41,535 nt of DNA, taken from NCBI GenBank assembly GCA_910589655.1, contig CAJUTJ010000131.1:1-41535 (forward strand). Reading direction: 5' to 3'. A model generated the notes under the pieces. It saw only the letters and a program-made list of their open reading frames with translations, made no database searches and had not been told where the DNA came from. The DNA is from an uncultured Acetatifactor sp. (GTDB lineage Bacteria; Bacillota; Clostridia; Lachnospirales; Lachnospiraceae). Position 1 is the first letter of the stretch. Every line of letters starts with the position of its first letter. Both the position numbers and the translations under genes were made by a program. Shown here in pieces: positions 1 through 9,378 of this stretch.

Positions 1-160
1 CCTTCACACTTCCAAACATGCCGCCGCAGCCGGCACAAACAATCAATAAATCGGTGCAAGTCTGGAAGAACGCTGCTCTTGCGTTCTTCCGTGTGAAGAA
101 GCTCTGCACCGCAGAGCGTGAAATCACTTAGCGAGGTCTTTCCGAGCTTAGTGATTTCCT
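1..160 (-). repeat. Multi-hairpin repeat cluster downstream of iorA
   Basis: Read on the minus strand directly after the iorA stop, this stretch folds into consecutive hairpins. A GTGTGAAG/CTTCACAC outer stem encloses an AAATCACT/AGTGATTT stem and a GCTCTGC/GCAGAGC stem. These are followed by a GGAAGAACGC/GCGTTCTTCC hairpin, the linker GATTTATTGATTGTTTGTG and a short GC hairpin ending in CGGCATG. Nearly the same modules recur at 38320-38688, and the GTTTGTGCCG core recurs at 28142-28170 and 36071-36091. No gene is supported here. It could act as a terminator or RNA-stability element for the iorA transcript. iorB, which often follows iorA, is not visible before the window edge. Confidence 0.8.
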
Positions 161-1885
161 TCACACTTTTAGCGCACCGAATTTGCACATCTGCGTACAC
201 ACCTCACAGCCTATGCACAATGTGGTATCGATTTGTACTTTTTTATCCTTCACCGAAATAGCGGGACATCCGATCTTCATGCACGCCTTGCAGCCCACGC
301 ATTTATCCTCCTCCACCTGCAAGGGCGCATTATGCACCGTTCCCTTAATCATAACACAAGGACGTCGGCTGATGATAATGGACGGCTCTTCTACTGCCAG
401 CTCTTCTTCCAGCGCCGTCTCCACTTGTCTTAAATCATAAGGATCCACCACCCGTACCCGCTCAAAGCCCAGCGCACGGCACAAAGCTTCCAGATCTACC
501 TTGCCTGCCGGTTCTCCGCGAAGATTCTTTCCCGTGGTGGGATTCTGCTGATGTCCGGTCATTCCCGTAATGGAATTATCCAATATTATGACAGTAGAAT
601 TGCTCCCATTGTACGCAATATCCGTAATACCGGTTATACCGGAATGAATAAATGTGGAATCGCCGATAACCCCCACACTCTTCTTCTCTCCTTCCGCTCC
701 CATAGCCTTGTTAAAGCCGTGCAGACCGGAACAGGAAGCTCCCATGCAGACATTCAGATCCATAGCGTTCAGGGGCGCCAGCGCCCCCAATGTGTAACAG
801 CCGATATCACCGTACACCATACAATCCTTTTTATGCAGCACATAGAAAATTCCTCTGTGAGGACATCCGGCGCACATAACGGGGGGACGGCCGGGTATCA
901 TATCATCAATATGTACTGATTTCGGCACATCCGATCCCATGCAGGATCTGACAAGATTTTGAGAAAATTCTCCGCAGACGGGGAAGATATCTTTTCCGGA
1001 AACCGCAATCCCCAGCTGCTTGCAATGATTCTCAATGACGGGATCCAACTCCTCTAAAACCACCACCCTGTCAACTTTAGCTGCAAAGTCCCGGATCAGC
1101 TTCTCCGGCAGCGGATATACCATACCCAATTTAAGGACACTGGCATTCTCTCCAAACACTTCCTTTGCATATTGATAACAGGTGGAGGAAGTAATAATGC
1201 CCAGCGCCATATCTCCCATTTCAACTCTGTTCAAATCACAGGTCTCTCCATAAGCAACCAATGCCCGTGTACGCTGCTCCACACGCACATGGGCATTTCT
1301 GGAGTTCACCGTCATCATTACCTTTGCCGGGTCTTTTACATAGGGTATCTGCTCCGGTTCCACCCTCTGCTCCGTCTCCACGATACTCTGGGAGTGGGAT
1401 ACGCGTGTACACATTTTCAACAGCACCGGCGTGTTGAACCGTTCGGAAAGTTCAAAGGCTCTCTTGGTAAACAACCGCGCCTCTTCGGAATCGGAGGGCT
1501 CCAGCATAGGAATCTTTGCCGCCTGCGCATAATGGCGGGAGTCCTGCTCATTCTGTGAAGAGTGCATCCCCGGATCGTCGGCCACACAGATCACCAGCCC
1601 ACTGTTTACTCCCTGATAAGATATGGTGAACAGAGGATCCGCCGCCACATTCAATCCCACATGCTTCATGGCGCAGGCGCTCCGCACCCCTCCTAAACTG
1701 GCTCCGTGAGCCACCTCCAATGCCACCTTCTCATTGGGCGCCCATTCACAATATATTTCGTCATAGACAGCCGCTTCCTCGGTAATCTCCGTGCTGGGAG
1801 TCCCCGGATAACCGGAAACCACCTTACAGCCTGCTTCGTACATTCCTCTGGCAACGGCCTTGTTGCCAAGCATTAGTTCCTTCAT
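161..1885 (-). CDS. iorA: Indolepyruvate ferredoxin oxidoreductase, alpha subunit
   Basis: IorA catalyses ferredoxin-dependent oxidative decarboxylation of arylpyruvates (indolepyruvate, phenylpyruvate) to arylacetyl-CoA, together with a beta subunit. The 574-residue protein has the usual order. An N-terminal pyruvate-binding domain carries SGYPGTPSTEI. A thiamine-diphosphate domain follows, with GDIGCYTLGALAPLNAMD and GDSTFIHSGITG. The C-terminus is a two-cluster ferredoxin domain with CVGCKACMKIGCP and CIGCEVCTQMCKFG. The length is normal for the family. The ATG is preceded by GAGGAAAG. It lies 36 bp after the acyl-CoA ligase gene and is probably the third gene of one operon. The beta-subunit gene is not within the window; it may lie beyond position 1 or elsewhere. 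Confidence 0.95.
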   Translation of the reverse strand: MKELMLGNKAVARGMYEAGCKVVSGYPGTPSTEITEEAAVYDEIYCEWAPNEKVALEVAHGASLGGVRSACAMKHVGLNVAADPLFTISYQGVNSGLVICVADDPGMHSSQNEQDSRHYAQAAKIPMLEPSDSEEARLFTKRAFELSERFNTPVLLKMCTRVSHSQSIVETEQRVEPEQIPYVKDPAKVMMTVNSRNAHVRVEQRTRALVAYGETCDLNRVEMGDMALGIITSSTCYQYAKEVFGENASVLKLGMVYPLPEKLIRDFAAKVDRVVVLEELDPVIENHCKQLGIAVSGKDIFPVCGEFSQNLVRSCMGSDVPKSVHIDDMIPGRPPVMCAGCPHRGIFYVLHKKDCMVYGDIGCYTLGALAPLNAMDLNVCMGASCSGLHGFNKAMGAEGEKKSVGVIGDSTFIHSGITGITDIAYNGSNSTVIILDNSITGMTGHQQNPTTGKNLRGEPAGKVDLEALCRALGFERVRVVDPYDLRQVETALEEELAVEEPSIIISRRPCVMIKGTVHNAPLQVEEDKCVGCKACMKIGCPAISVKDKKVQIDTTLCIGCEVCTQMCKFGALKV

Positions 1886-1921
1886 CTTTCCTCACATTCC
1901 GCTGCACAGGCAGCATATGTA

Positions 1922-3556
1922 TTATGCCATATTTTCTTTCTCCACCAGACAATCCGCCCCATACATTTTCCGCAGTCTGGGCTTCTCGATCTTACCGGTG
2001 GCATTTCTGGGTATCTCGTTAAAAATTATTTCCTTGGGACGCTTGTATCTGGGCAGTGCCATACAGAATTCCTCAATTTCTTCTTTGGAACAGCTCATTC
2101 CGTCCTTAATTTCAATCACTGCGGCAGTTTTTTCCCCCAGCCGCTTGTCAGGCAGCCCAATCACCGCCGCATCCTTTATTTTATCAAATCTTCGCAGAAA
2201 ATCTTCGATCTGAACCGGATAAATATTTTCCCCGCCGCTGACGATCACATCCTTCTTACGATCTACCAAAAAGTAAAAGCCGTCCTCATCCCGTCTTGCC
2301 ATATCTCCCGTATAGAGCCAGCCGTCCCTGATGGTTTCCGCAGTGGCATCCTCATCGCGGTAATAACAGGTCATGACGCCGGGGCCTTTCACACAGAGCT
2401 CTCCTACTTCTCCTTGTTTTACTTCCTGTCCGCCCTCGTCCACGATTTTACATTCCCAACGGTATCCGGGAACGCCGATGGCGCCTACTTTATGAATGTT
2501 TTCTATCCCCAGATGGACACATCCGGGACCGGTGGACTCGGAAAGCCCGTAATTTGTATCATAATCATGCCGGGGGAAATACTCCCTCCAACGCCTGATT
2601 AAAGAAGGGGGAACCGGCTGCGCACCGATATGCATCAAACGCCACTGCCCCAGTTCGTATTCTTCCCGTTTCAGCTCTCCCCTGTCCAAAGCGTCTAAAA
2701 TGTCCTGCGCCCAAGGCACAAGAAGCCAGACAATGGTGCAATGCTCCCTCGAAACCGTAGACAGAATAGTCTCGGGCTTGGTGCCCTTTAACAGCACCGC
2801 CCGGCTTCCCGCTACAAGGCTGCCCATCCAGTGAAACTTTGCACCGGTATGATACAACGGCGGAATACAGAGAAACGTGTCTTCCCGGCTCGTCCCGTGA
2901 TGCTTCTGTTCCATTTCCGCCGCCTGCGTCAGGCTTTGATGTTTATGTAAGATTGCCTTCGGAAATCCCGTGGTTCCCGAAGAGAAATAGATGGCGCCGA
3001 AATCTTCCTCCGTAATCTCCACATTAGGGCGCTGGCTGGAACAATCCGCTGCCAGCTCACGATAACTCTCCGCAAAGCTGGGGCAACTGTCACCCACATA
3101 GATCAGCAGCCTCCCTTTGCTGAGACGTTCCGCATTGATCTCCAACCGCCCGATAAACGCGGAACCAAACACAATGACATCCACCTCGGCCAGCTCCGCA
3201 CAATACAAAATCTCTTCCGCATCATATCGGAAATTAAAGGGTACTGCAATGGCTCCGCTCTTCAAAACCCCGAAATAGATAGGCAGCCATTCCAGACAAT
3301 TGTACATCAATATGGCAACCTTATCCCCCTTTTGGATTCCCCGCCCGATTAAAAGATTGGCAAAACGGTTGGCCTTTTCGTCAAATATATTCCATGTAAT
3401 TTGTCTGCGATATGGTTTAAACCGGTCAGATTCAATCAGCCCATACTCCTTCCATGTAGTCCTCTGGGTGTCTTTTTCGTCCGGATTCAACTCCACCAAC
3501 GCGACTTCGTCCGGATAAAGCCGCGCATTTCTCTCCAAAAACTCCGTAACCGGCAT
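1922..3556 (-). CDS. AMP-dependent acyl-CoA synthetase/ligase
   Basis: This is a 544-residue member of the ANL superfamily that activates a carboxylic acid to an acyl-adenylate and then to acyl-CoA. Motifs include the phosphate loop YFSSGTTGFPK at residues 190-200, the adenylate-binding NYGLSESTGPG, the hinge region GWLYTGDMARRDEDGFYFL, VDRKKDVIVSGGENIYP, and the C-terminal catalytic lysine in NATGKIEKPRLRK. I chose the ATG at 3556 (MPVTEF) because GGAGAGG stands eight bases before it; an upstream in-frame ATG at 3589 has no clear ribosome site. The gene lies between a hydrogenase-like sensor and iorA. A role in aryl- or fatty-acid CoA chemistry linked to IorA is therefore plausible, but the substrate cannot be read from the sequence. 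Confidence 0.9.
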   Translation of the reverse strand: MPVTEFLERNARLYPDEVALVELNPDEKDTQRTTWKEYGLIESDRFKPYRRQITWNIFDEKANRFANLLIGRGIQKGDKVAILMYNCLEWLPIYFGVLKSGAIAVPFNFRYDAEEILYCAELAEVDVIVFGSAFIGRLEINAERLSKGRLLIYVGDSCPSFAESYRELAADCSSQRPNVEITEEDFGAIYFSSGTTGFPKAILHKHQSLTQAAEMEQKHHGTSREDTFLCIPPLYHTGAKFHWMGSLVAGSRAVLLKGTKPETILSTVSREHCTIVWLLVPWAQDILDALDRGELKREEYELGQWRLMHIGAQPVPPSLIRRWREYFPRHDYDTNYGLSESTGPGCVHLGIENIHKVGAIGVPGYRWECKIVDEGGQEVKQGEVGELCVKGPGVMTCYYRDEDATAETIRDGWLYTGDMARRDEDGFYFLVDRKKDVIVSGGENIYPVQIEDFLRRFDKIKDAAVIGLPDKRLGEKTAAVIEIKDGMSCSKEEIEEFCMALPRYKRPKEIIFNEIPRNATGKIEKPRLRKMYGADCLVEKENMA

Positions 3557-3641
3557 GTTCTTTTCCTCTCCTGCTATTCTAATAGCCATCCGGCCAGATA
3601 CCTGACGGCATTGGCCAAAAAGGCTCTGCTTTCTTGCTGTT

Positions 3642-5594
3642 TTATGAATTGAGCCTGTCTATTTTCTCCTTTAAATCGGCGGAAATCGTACTCACCATAT
3701 CGGTAGATGCGGCAATTTCTTCCGTGGCCGCCGCCAGATTCGTGACGCGCAAATTGACATTGTCGATGATATCCATCAGCTTTTTCGACGCCCCAAGCAG
3801 CTGAGTTATGGCATCCTGAATCTGCTCTTTATTGGAGTCGCTGTCACCGGCCGCATCTTTTGACAGATCCGCCAGCTTCTTAATATTCTCCGCAATGATG
3901 GCAAACCCTCTTCCGGACGCTCCGGCTCTGGCAGCCTCGATACTTGCATTCAGCGCAAGCAGGTTCGTTTCTTCCGCCACATTCGTGACCTCATTATTAT
4001 TCTCTTCCAGCTTCACAAGCAAATTCTGAATACTTTCCAAAGACGTATGCAGTTGTTCACAGAAGGAAAGCACATCGGCCATGGAAACGGATATCTCCGT
4101 GCTCTCCTGCGCATTGCTGTTGTTGCCCTGCGACATCTCATTGATGGAGCAGTCCAAGCTTGCAAAATCATCACTTACTTCCTCAATCAACCCGGCAATC
4201 AATTCATTTTTAGCCATGATTTCGGAATTTTTAACCTCCATCTCCTCCGCCAACTCCCGCGAAAGCATATTTTCTTTTTCTACTTTACCTTTTACGTATT
4301 GGATACAGTTATCCTTGTGGTTACAATTGTTATAAACAGCTTTGGCCATTTCCTTACAGGTATTGTAACCGCAGGCCGAACAATTGATTGTCTTCTGGGC
4401 TTCGGTCTGCTTATCCATTTCCGCATAAATCGCATCCAATTCGGCTGTACTGGGCTTTCTGATCTCCAGTCCCTTGGATTGGTCACTGTAATGCCTGATG
4501 AAATCATTGATATTCAGACTCCGGAATTGCCTATTCAGCTTATCCAGCCTTTGCTTGGGTGTCAGCTTCCTGCTGAATGCATGGCTCTTACCGCTCTTTT
4601 TGCTGGATGCTTTGATTCTCTGCAGCTCGTAGAGGATATCATCCGTCTCCGTCTTAACCTTTTCCACACCGGTTCCGTAGATACATCCCTTTGCACAGTT
4701 CAGCGCATCCACCATAAAAGGAAGCTCCTTCCCCTTCAACACTCTTTCCCTGTAATCCTCCAAAAACTCGTATGTATGCTGTTCCCCTTCTATTTGACGG
4801 ATAAAAACATCCTCTCCGCAGAACCAATATACATTCTCCTTCAATCCACCCGGCATGGGATAAATGGAGCCTAATCCGTACTCAATCTCATCCTTTACGG
4901 CAGGACCCGAAATGTTATGTTCTCTTACATATTCCATCAAATGGTCAAAGGTCACGTTATAAGATACATAGCCGCCGCAGTTGGGGTCGTCTATCTCGTT
5001 CTTCTTCGCAATACAGGGGCTGATAAATGCCAGCTTATCGGGCACCTTCATATACTTCTTAATATAGATGGCGCCGCACATCATGGGAGAATGAATGGGC
5101 ATCAGACGGGGAATCAGTTCCGGAAGATATCTCTCCACATACCTAACCACGGCCGGACAAGGCTGTGAAATGCCTCCTGTAAAATTGTGCTCCGAGATGT
5201 ACTTAATATATCCCCATGTGGTAATATCCGCACCAAAGCTGACACTGATAATCCGATTTACACCTAACTGCCTCAGCCCGCCCAGCACACTTCCGTATTC
5301 TTTCGGATAATTTGCCAAAAACGCCGGCGCCAGCAGAAGCGAAATTTTTTCCCCCTTCTTCAAATCTTCAAAAAATCTCTCCGTATCATCCTGAAAGCTT
5401 CTGGCATTATGGGCACAAGCATCAAAGCAGGCTCCGCAGCTTATACATTGATTGCCGTCCACCACAATCTTATTCTCTCCGTTCTCCAGCACCGCATGGT
5501 TGGCGGTAAGGACAGGACAGACCGAAATGCATTTGTTACAGCCGACACAGTTATTATTGGTATAAATTAGTGCATCTACTTTCTGATTTACCAT
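3642..5594 (-). CDS. [FeFe]-hydrogenase-like sensor fused to a chemoreceptor signalling domain
   Basis: The 650-residue soluble protein has four parts. Two 4Fe-4S ferredoxin motifs lie at C16-C19-C22-C26 and C50-C53-C56-C60. An H-cluster domain follows at roughly 80-310, in which all four cluster cysteines appear present: C146 in SQPCP, C194 in SPCIAKK, and C300 and C304 in NCAKGC. A further Fe-S domain begins CSACGYNTC at 405-413. The C-terminus (about 460-650) is a coiled-coil chemoreceptor module with the signalling tip ETNLLALNASIEAARAG. The proton-transfer cysteine of catalytic hydrogenases (first Cys of TSCCP) is replaced by proline. This suggests sensing rather than H2 turnover, as in the putative sensory [FeFe]-hydrogenase groups. 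There is no transmembrane segment, so it acts in the cytosol. GGGAGG precedes the ATG. It is the first gene of the unit with the ligase and iorA. Confidence 0.88.
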   Translation of the reverse strand: MVNQKVDALIYTNNNCVGCNKCISVCPVLTANHAVLENGENKIVVDGNQCISCGACFDACAHNARSFQDDTERFFEDLKKGEKISLLLAPAFLANYPKEYGSVLGGLRQLGVNRIISVSFGADITTWGYIKYISEHNFTGGISQPCPAVVRYVERYLPELIPRLMPIHSPMMCGAIYIKKYMKVPDKLAFISPCIAKKNEIDDPNCGGYVSYNVTFDHLMEYVREHNISGPAVKDEIEYGLGSIYPMPGGLKENVYWFCGEDVFIRQIEGEQHTYEFLEDYRERVLKGKELPFMVDALNCAKGCIYGTGVEKVKTETDDILYELQRIKASSKKSGKSHAFSRKLTPKQRLDKLNRQFRSLNINDFIRHYSDQSKGLEIRKPSTAELDAIYAEMDKQTEAQKTINCSACGYNTCKEMAKAVYNNCNHKDNCIQYVKGKVEKENMLSRELAEEMEVKNSEIMAKNELIAGLIEEVSDDFASLDCSINEMSQGNNSNAQESTEISVSMADVLSFCEQLHTSLESIQNLLVKLEENNNEVTNVAEETNLLALNASIEAARAGASGRGFAIIAENIKKLADLSKDAAGDSDSNKEQIQDAITQLLGASKKLMDIIDNVNLRVTNLAAATEEIAASTDMVSTISADLKEKIDRLNS

Positions 5595-5801
5595 ATGTAC
5601 CTCCCAAAGGAATTTATAGTATAACCTCTTTCGACATTCCGTGTAACAACCTTTTAATATTTTATCATAAAAAGCCTAAAAATGAAATGCAGTTTTGAAA
5701 GAAATGCTTTCCTCATTCAATTAAAAAATACCGTTGGAAATCTATAAAAACACATTTGAGTGTCCGCCGGAACAAGCATATGGGAATCAGGATGAAAAGT
5801 C

Positions 5802-5845
5802 AAAAAATCCTCCTGAAAGAAGTCAGCCGCTTCTTTCAAGAGGAT
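5802..5845 (-). terminator. Rho-independent terminator after the phosphofructokinase gene
   Basis: The arms ATCCTC and TGAAAGAAG pair with CTTCTTTCA and GAGGAT around a seven-base loop. The minus strand then continues with five T residues. It starts nine bases past the phosphofructokinase stop, so it separates that gene from the hydrogenase-like operon. Confidence 0.88.
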
Positions 5846-5853
5846 GAAATGAT

Positions 5854-7101
5854 TTACTTTTTGTCTATTCGAAGTACAAGATGCTGGGGAAGTCCGTTTA
5901 CCATAAACGGCTGATAGTCTCCCTGAATCAACGGCTCAATATAATTTATGAATTCCTCGGTAACGTAATTACCTTCCTCGTTAACCCACTCACGGGGAAC
6001 AAGCTTTTCATTATTTGCAATGCGATGAACGTCATAAATTCCGGCAGCGCTCATATAAGGATCATCCGCCACTCTGTCAATGACTACCATCTTGCCGTTG
6101 TCTCCCTCGTCTGCAGCCTTGACTGCGGCACCGCCTACCATGAACGCCTCATTGATATCCACCCGGGATGCCATATGGGAAGCGCTTCTCTGCATCGTTG
6201 AAAACTCGATGCTGCGGGTCTTGCACCCGATTTCCGCACTCAAGAAATTTGCCAGATAAGAAGCGGTACCCTGCAGCTGCTTATGGCCGAACGCATCCAC
6301 ATAATCCGCACCGCCGGACAATTCGCAGACATATCTGCCGTCAGCCAGCTTGATTCCCTCTGACACTGCAATCACGATGGACTCCTTCTTTTTTAAGAGC
6401 TCCTGAGTTTTCTTCAAAAACTTGTCAATATCAAAAGGAATCTCCGGCAGGTAGATCAAGTCGGGGCCCTCGCACTCTTCTGTCTTTGCAAGGGCGGTAG
6501 CTCCCGTAAGCCATCCTGCATTACGTCCCATAACCTCAATGATGGTAATCATTTCTTTATGGTAGGTCAGTCCCAGCGCATCCCGGATTACCTCTTTGGT
6601 GGATGCCGCAATATATTTTGCAGCGCTTCCGAAACCGGGCGTATGATCCGTCAGAGCCAAATCATTGTCTATTGTCTTAGGCACCCCCAGAAACTTCTGT
6701 GAATGTCCCTTAATAATCGCATAATCCGATAACTTCTTAATGGTATCCATGGAGTCGTTTCCGCCGATATAAATAAACGCCTCAATCTCCAATTTGTCCA
6801 AAATCTCAAAAATTCTCTCGTAAATTTCCAGATTTTCATGAATTTCCGGAAGTTTATAACGGCAGGATCCCAAATAAGCCGATGGAGTTCTCTTCAGCAA
6901 TTCAATGTCCATATCGGAATGGATCTGGGTCGCCAGATCTACATACTGCTCATCCAAAAAACCCTGAATCCCATGCAGCATTCCGTATACCTTATGAAAT
7001 CCTCTCTCGATTGCAGTCTTGTAGACTCCGGCCAGACTGGAGTTAATAACGGCAGTGGGGCCTCCTGACTGTCCGACGATTATGTTACGTTTCTTTTCCA
7101 A
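5854..7101 (-). CDS. pfp: Pyrophosphate-type 6-phosphofructokinase
   Basis: It phosphorylates fructose 6-phosphate to fructose 1,6-bisphosphate in glycolysis. The 415-residue protein begins with a glycine-rich nucleotide/phosphate loop (VGQSGGPTAVINSS). It carries GGNDS at 113-117 and PKTIDND at 141-147. ATP-dependent enzymes have Gly at the second aspartate of GGDGS and Gly in PGTIDND; here Asp and Lys occupy these positions, which is the established signature of pyrophosphate dependence. The first Asp of the GGDDS motif is Asn, as in some clostridial members. The start codon is TTG, preceded by AAAGGAGG at nine bases, and no ATG is available nearby. A weak promoter may lie near 7198-7226. 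The gene appears monocistronic, closed by a strong terminator. Confidence 0.92.
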   Translation of the reverse strand: MEKKRNIIVGQSGGPTAVINSSLAGVYKTAIERGFHKVYGMLHGIQGFLDEQYVDLATQIHSDMDIELLKRTPSAYLGSCRYKLPEIHENLEIYERIFEILDKLEIEAFIYIGGNDSMDTIKKLSDYAIIKGHSQKFLGVPKTIDNDLALTDHTPGFGSAAKYIAASTKEVIRDALGLTYHKEMITIIEVMGRNAGWLTGATALAKTEECEGPDLIYLPEIPFDIDKFLKKTQELLKKKESIVIAVSEGIKLADGRYVCELSGGADYVDAFGHKQLQGTASYLANFLSAEIGCKTRSIEFSTMQRSASHMASRVDINEAFMVGGAAVKAADEGDNGKMVVIDRVADDPYMSAAGIYDVHRIANNEKLVPREWVNEEGNYVTEEFINYIEPLIQGDYQPFMVNGLPQHLVLRIDKK

Positions 7102-7302
7102 TTTAAAATGCCTCCTTTGACTGATTTACATGAAACTTTACCTCCTTTGCGCCATATATACCGTTCTCTTCGCACGCAAAGGTATGCTCTGCATTTTACT
7201 ATATCAAATTTTTCTCTGATTGAACAGTACTTTCGATAGAAAAGGTATGTTAAAAACGACAGTTTTGTCCTAAAATGATTTGTAAACTGTGGCGAGACAC
7301 AT

Positions 7303-8556
7303 CTAGCGCGTGTCTGTCGAGTCGTAAATGTGATCCGTCACACTTACGGCTCCGGTATATCCCTTTTCATTGCCCAGCACCCAGATATTCTTTATCTGCC
7401 CCTTCAGTTCCGAGAAGCTCCAGCTCTGGCGGCTGCGTGCCACGCAGTTGGGATCATTGACAAGGAATCCTTTTTTATCGTATCCATATATTACTATGAA
7501 ATGTCCTGCTGCCGTAAAGTCTCCCGGCCCCATAGAGCAAATAATGACACTGCCGTTATCCAGCGCCTCTTTCATGATCTGTTCCTCGGCCTTATGCTGG
7601 GACACCGTAAGCCCATGCTGTGCGGGCACATCTTGGAGCAGCGCCCATGCCGTCCCCGTTCCGGAAATATAATATCCGTTCTCCATACTGTATTTCGCTA
7701 TGACATCGGGAGTCAGGCTCTCGTCCTTTGTCAGATAGTACAACGCCATGGACAGGCAGGTAGGGCCGCAGCCTGCAAGGGCAATATTACTGCCGTCCCC
7801 ATACTCCCCGTATCCCCATCTGGGATCCCACTGTAAAAAGAGCGGGAAATCCTGTTTCTTTTCATCCGCAGTCAAAACAGCATATGTGCGCCCGTCGTTG
7901 TCAAGATATCCCATTACAAAATCCGTCATCTCCGGGTTGTTAGCCAGAGCTTCCAGCAACTTATCGGGATAATTATAGTAGCTTTCCATTATCTCCGCAA
8001 TCCGTTCGTCCTCCTGCGCCAGCTGATCCAGACGTTCAAATACCTGTTCCGGTGTGCGTTGACGGGGGCTGTCCACATAGTCTAAGCCGCACAGATCAAT
8101 ATAGTCCCGTCCTACAATCCGATCCTCAGAATCCTTTTCATCCGATACGGAGGAAACGCCTCCTATGCCGTTATCCGCTCCGTCAGGTTCCGGAGAACCG
8201 TCTGCACTGCCTTCCGACTTCTCTGTCAGCAGCCGGCTTTCCACAAATCTAAGAGTTTCATTCATGCGCTGCATCCGAAAATACATACCCACTATGGTTA
8301 CTACATTTAATATCATCACAATCCATGTAAGCAGCATAAATATTATTATATTTCTTTTTGTCTTCAGTTTTTGCTGCTGTTGCTGCTGCCGGATATATTG
8401 CATCCGTTCCTCTCTGACCCTGTTATCGTATGCATGAGCGTTCCTGCGTTCCTGAATCCGCCTCTCCTCGCTGCTTCCGGATCTGCTACCCTGAATGTAT
8501 TGTAATTGATTCTGTCGTTCTGTAACTTGCTGTACGTATTGTGTTTTGCTGCTCAT
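7303..8556 (-). CDS. Membrane-anchored C39-like (papain-fold) peptidase
   Basis: The 417-residue protein has a charged, Gln-rich N-terminal cytoplasmic segment, including a run of six Gln before residue 63. One transmembrane helix follows at about 69-92, then a spacer to about 235, then a C-terminal C39-like domain. Candidate catalytic residues are C263 in AGCGPTCLSMA, H352 in GHFIVIYGYD and D368 in VNDPN, the expected Cys-His-Asp order. The topology predicts an extracellular protease or amidase domain tethered to the membrane. It is not fused to an ABC transporter and no bacteriocin genes are nearby, so leader-peptide cleavage is unlikely. The substrate is unknown; cell-wall protein processing is a guess. 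The ATG has AAAGGA about 11 bases upstream. Confidence 0.82.
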   Translation of the reverse strand: MSSKTQYVQQVTERQNQLQYIQGSRSGSSEERRIQERRNAHAYDNRVREERMQYIRQQQQQQKLKTKRNIIIFMLLTWIVMILNVVTIVGMYFRMQRMNETLRFVESRLLTEKSEGSADGSPEPDGADNGIGGVSSVSDEKDSEDRIVGRDYIDLCGLDYVDSPRQRTPEQVFERLDQLAQEDERIAEIMESYYNYPDKLLEALANNPEMTDFVMGYLDNDGRTYAVLTADEKKQDFPLFLQWDPRWGYGEYGDGSNIALAGCGPTCLSMALYYLTKDESLTPDVIAKYSMENGYYISGTGTAWALLQDVPAQHGLTVSQHKAEEQIMKEALDNGSVIICSMGPGDFTAAGHFIVIYGYDKKGFLVNDPNCVARSRQSWSFSELKGQIKNIWVLGNEKGYTGAVSVTDHIYDSTDTR

Positions 8557-8594
8557 GTTCTGCTTATTTCCTTTCGTAAACTGATATTACTATT

Positions 8595-8623
8595 TTTATA
8601 TAGGCATGTATCACATTTGTTAA
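8595..8623 (-). promoter_or_regulatory. Sigma-A-type promoter of the C39-like peptidase gene
   Basis: On the minus strand TTAACA and TATAAA are separated by exactly 17 bases, about 40 bases upstream of the start codon. Both boxes match the consensus at five of six positions. No other regulatory site is evident. Confidence 0.6.
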
Positions 8624-8874
8624 CTTTTCCATAAACTTTTCATTAATATTCCAAAAAATAAAATTATATTTATATTTCTGTCCCCGCAAGCATCTGACTT
8701 TCCGGAAATCAGACCTATTCTCCGAGACATCAGCCGGAAAGCAGGCCTATTCTCCGTATCGGAAAGAGCTAAAAGAATTAAAAGACCCTTATCTCCACAA
8801 TTCTATGAAGACAAGGGCTTTATGCATAAAACCGTATCAAAAAATGTTTCTCATGCCGTCTCGGAGGCATGGAG
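8624..8874. other. Intergenic region with short repeats and a small hairpin
   Basis: No coding potential is seen. It holds two copies of a roughly 20-bp direct repeat (CCGGAAA...CCTATTCTCCG, near 8701 and 8733). A weak AAAG.CCCTT/AAGGG.CTTT dyad lies near 8780-8821. A small ATGCC/GGCAT hairpin at 8852-8869 is followed on the minus strand by an interrupted T run; this could be the terminator of the disrupted gene next to it. Confidence 0.5.
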
Positions 8875-9325
8875 CTACTTTCCGTAATTCCAAATGTTTT
8901 CCAAGGCTTCCTTGAGTATCACAAACTCCACACATCCCATGTACATGGGAGCCGCATCTCCTTCCTTGAAAGAGATAACCAGACTGCCCTGATCATTCAA
9001 ATAGAAGGAAGTCTCTTCCGTAATTGCTCTAAATTCCATTCCGGTACTTCCGTATAGTCCACCCAATACATTTTTGATGAATCTGCCTTCATTTGACTCC
9101 TCATCTGATCCTTTATATTATCGCTGACAGGCGTAATATAATCCGCCACTTCCATAAAGAGATCCGGCAGTGTCAGCCGATTTTCCGTATTCAAGCCAAC
9201 CGTATAGAAATAATTCCACTGAGCCCCGCTTCCGGCTCCTTGGCAGCATATCGGTTTCAAAGAAAAATGAACAGCCGGAAACTGCGTCCCGATTGTTCAT
9301 TTTTCAAAATATTGTTTATATACAT
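8875..9325 (-). pseudogene. Frameshifted remnant of a DUF3298/RsiV-like protein
   Basis: Three overlapping short reading frames join into one recognisable protein tail. One frame gives FPAVHFS...NYFYTVGLNTENRLTLPDLF and then VDYTEVPEW. After a one-base shift near 9025-9035 the neighbouring frame gives FRAITEETSFYLNDQGSLVI and then YMGCVEFVILKEALENIW, ending at TAG 8877. This matches the typical C-terminal half of DUF3298 (RsiV-type) extracellular domains. A second shift or stop occurs near 9290, and no N-terminal membrane or signal region remains. The gene therefore lost its 5' part and suffered at least two frame lesions. It lies immediately after ackA in the same direction. Confidence 0.75.
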
Positions 9326-9378
9326 TACAGTCTTTTACACGGTTACTGCCCCGTCACTTTCCGGCATGCCGGCATTCT

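Noticed and set aside
4047..4874. 275-codon plus-strand frame
   Set aside because: It is antisense to the hydrogenase/chemoreceptor gene, which has complete domain motifs on the minus strand.
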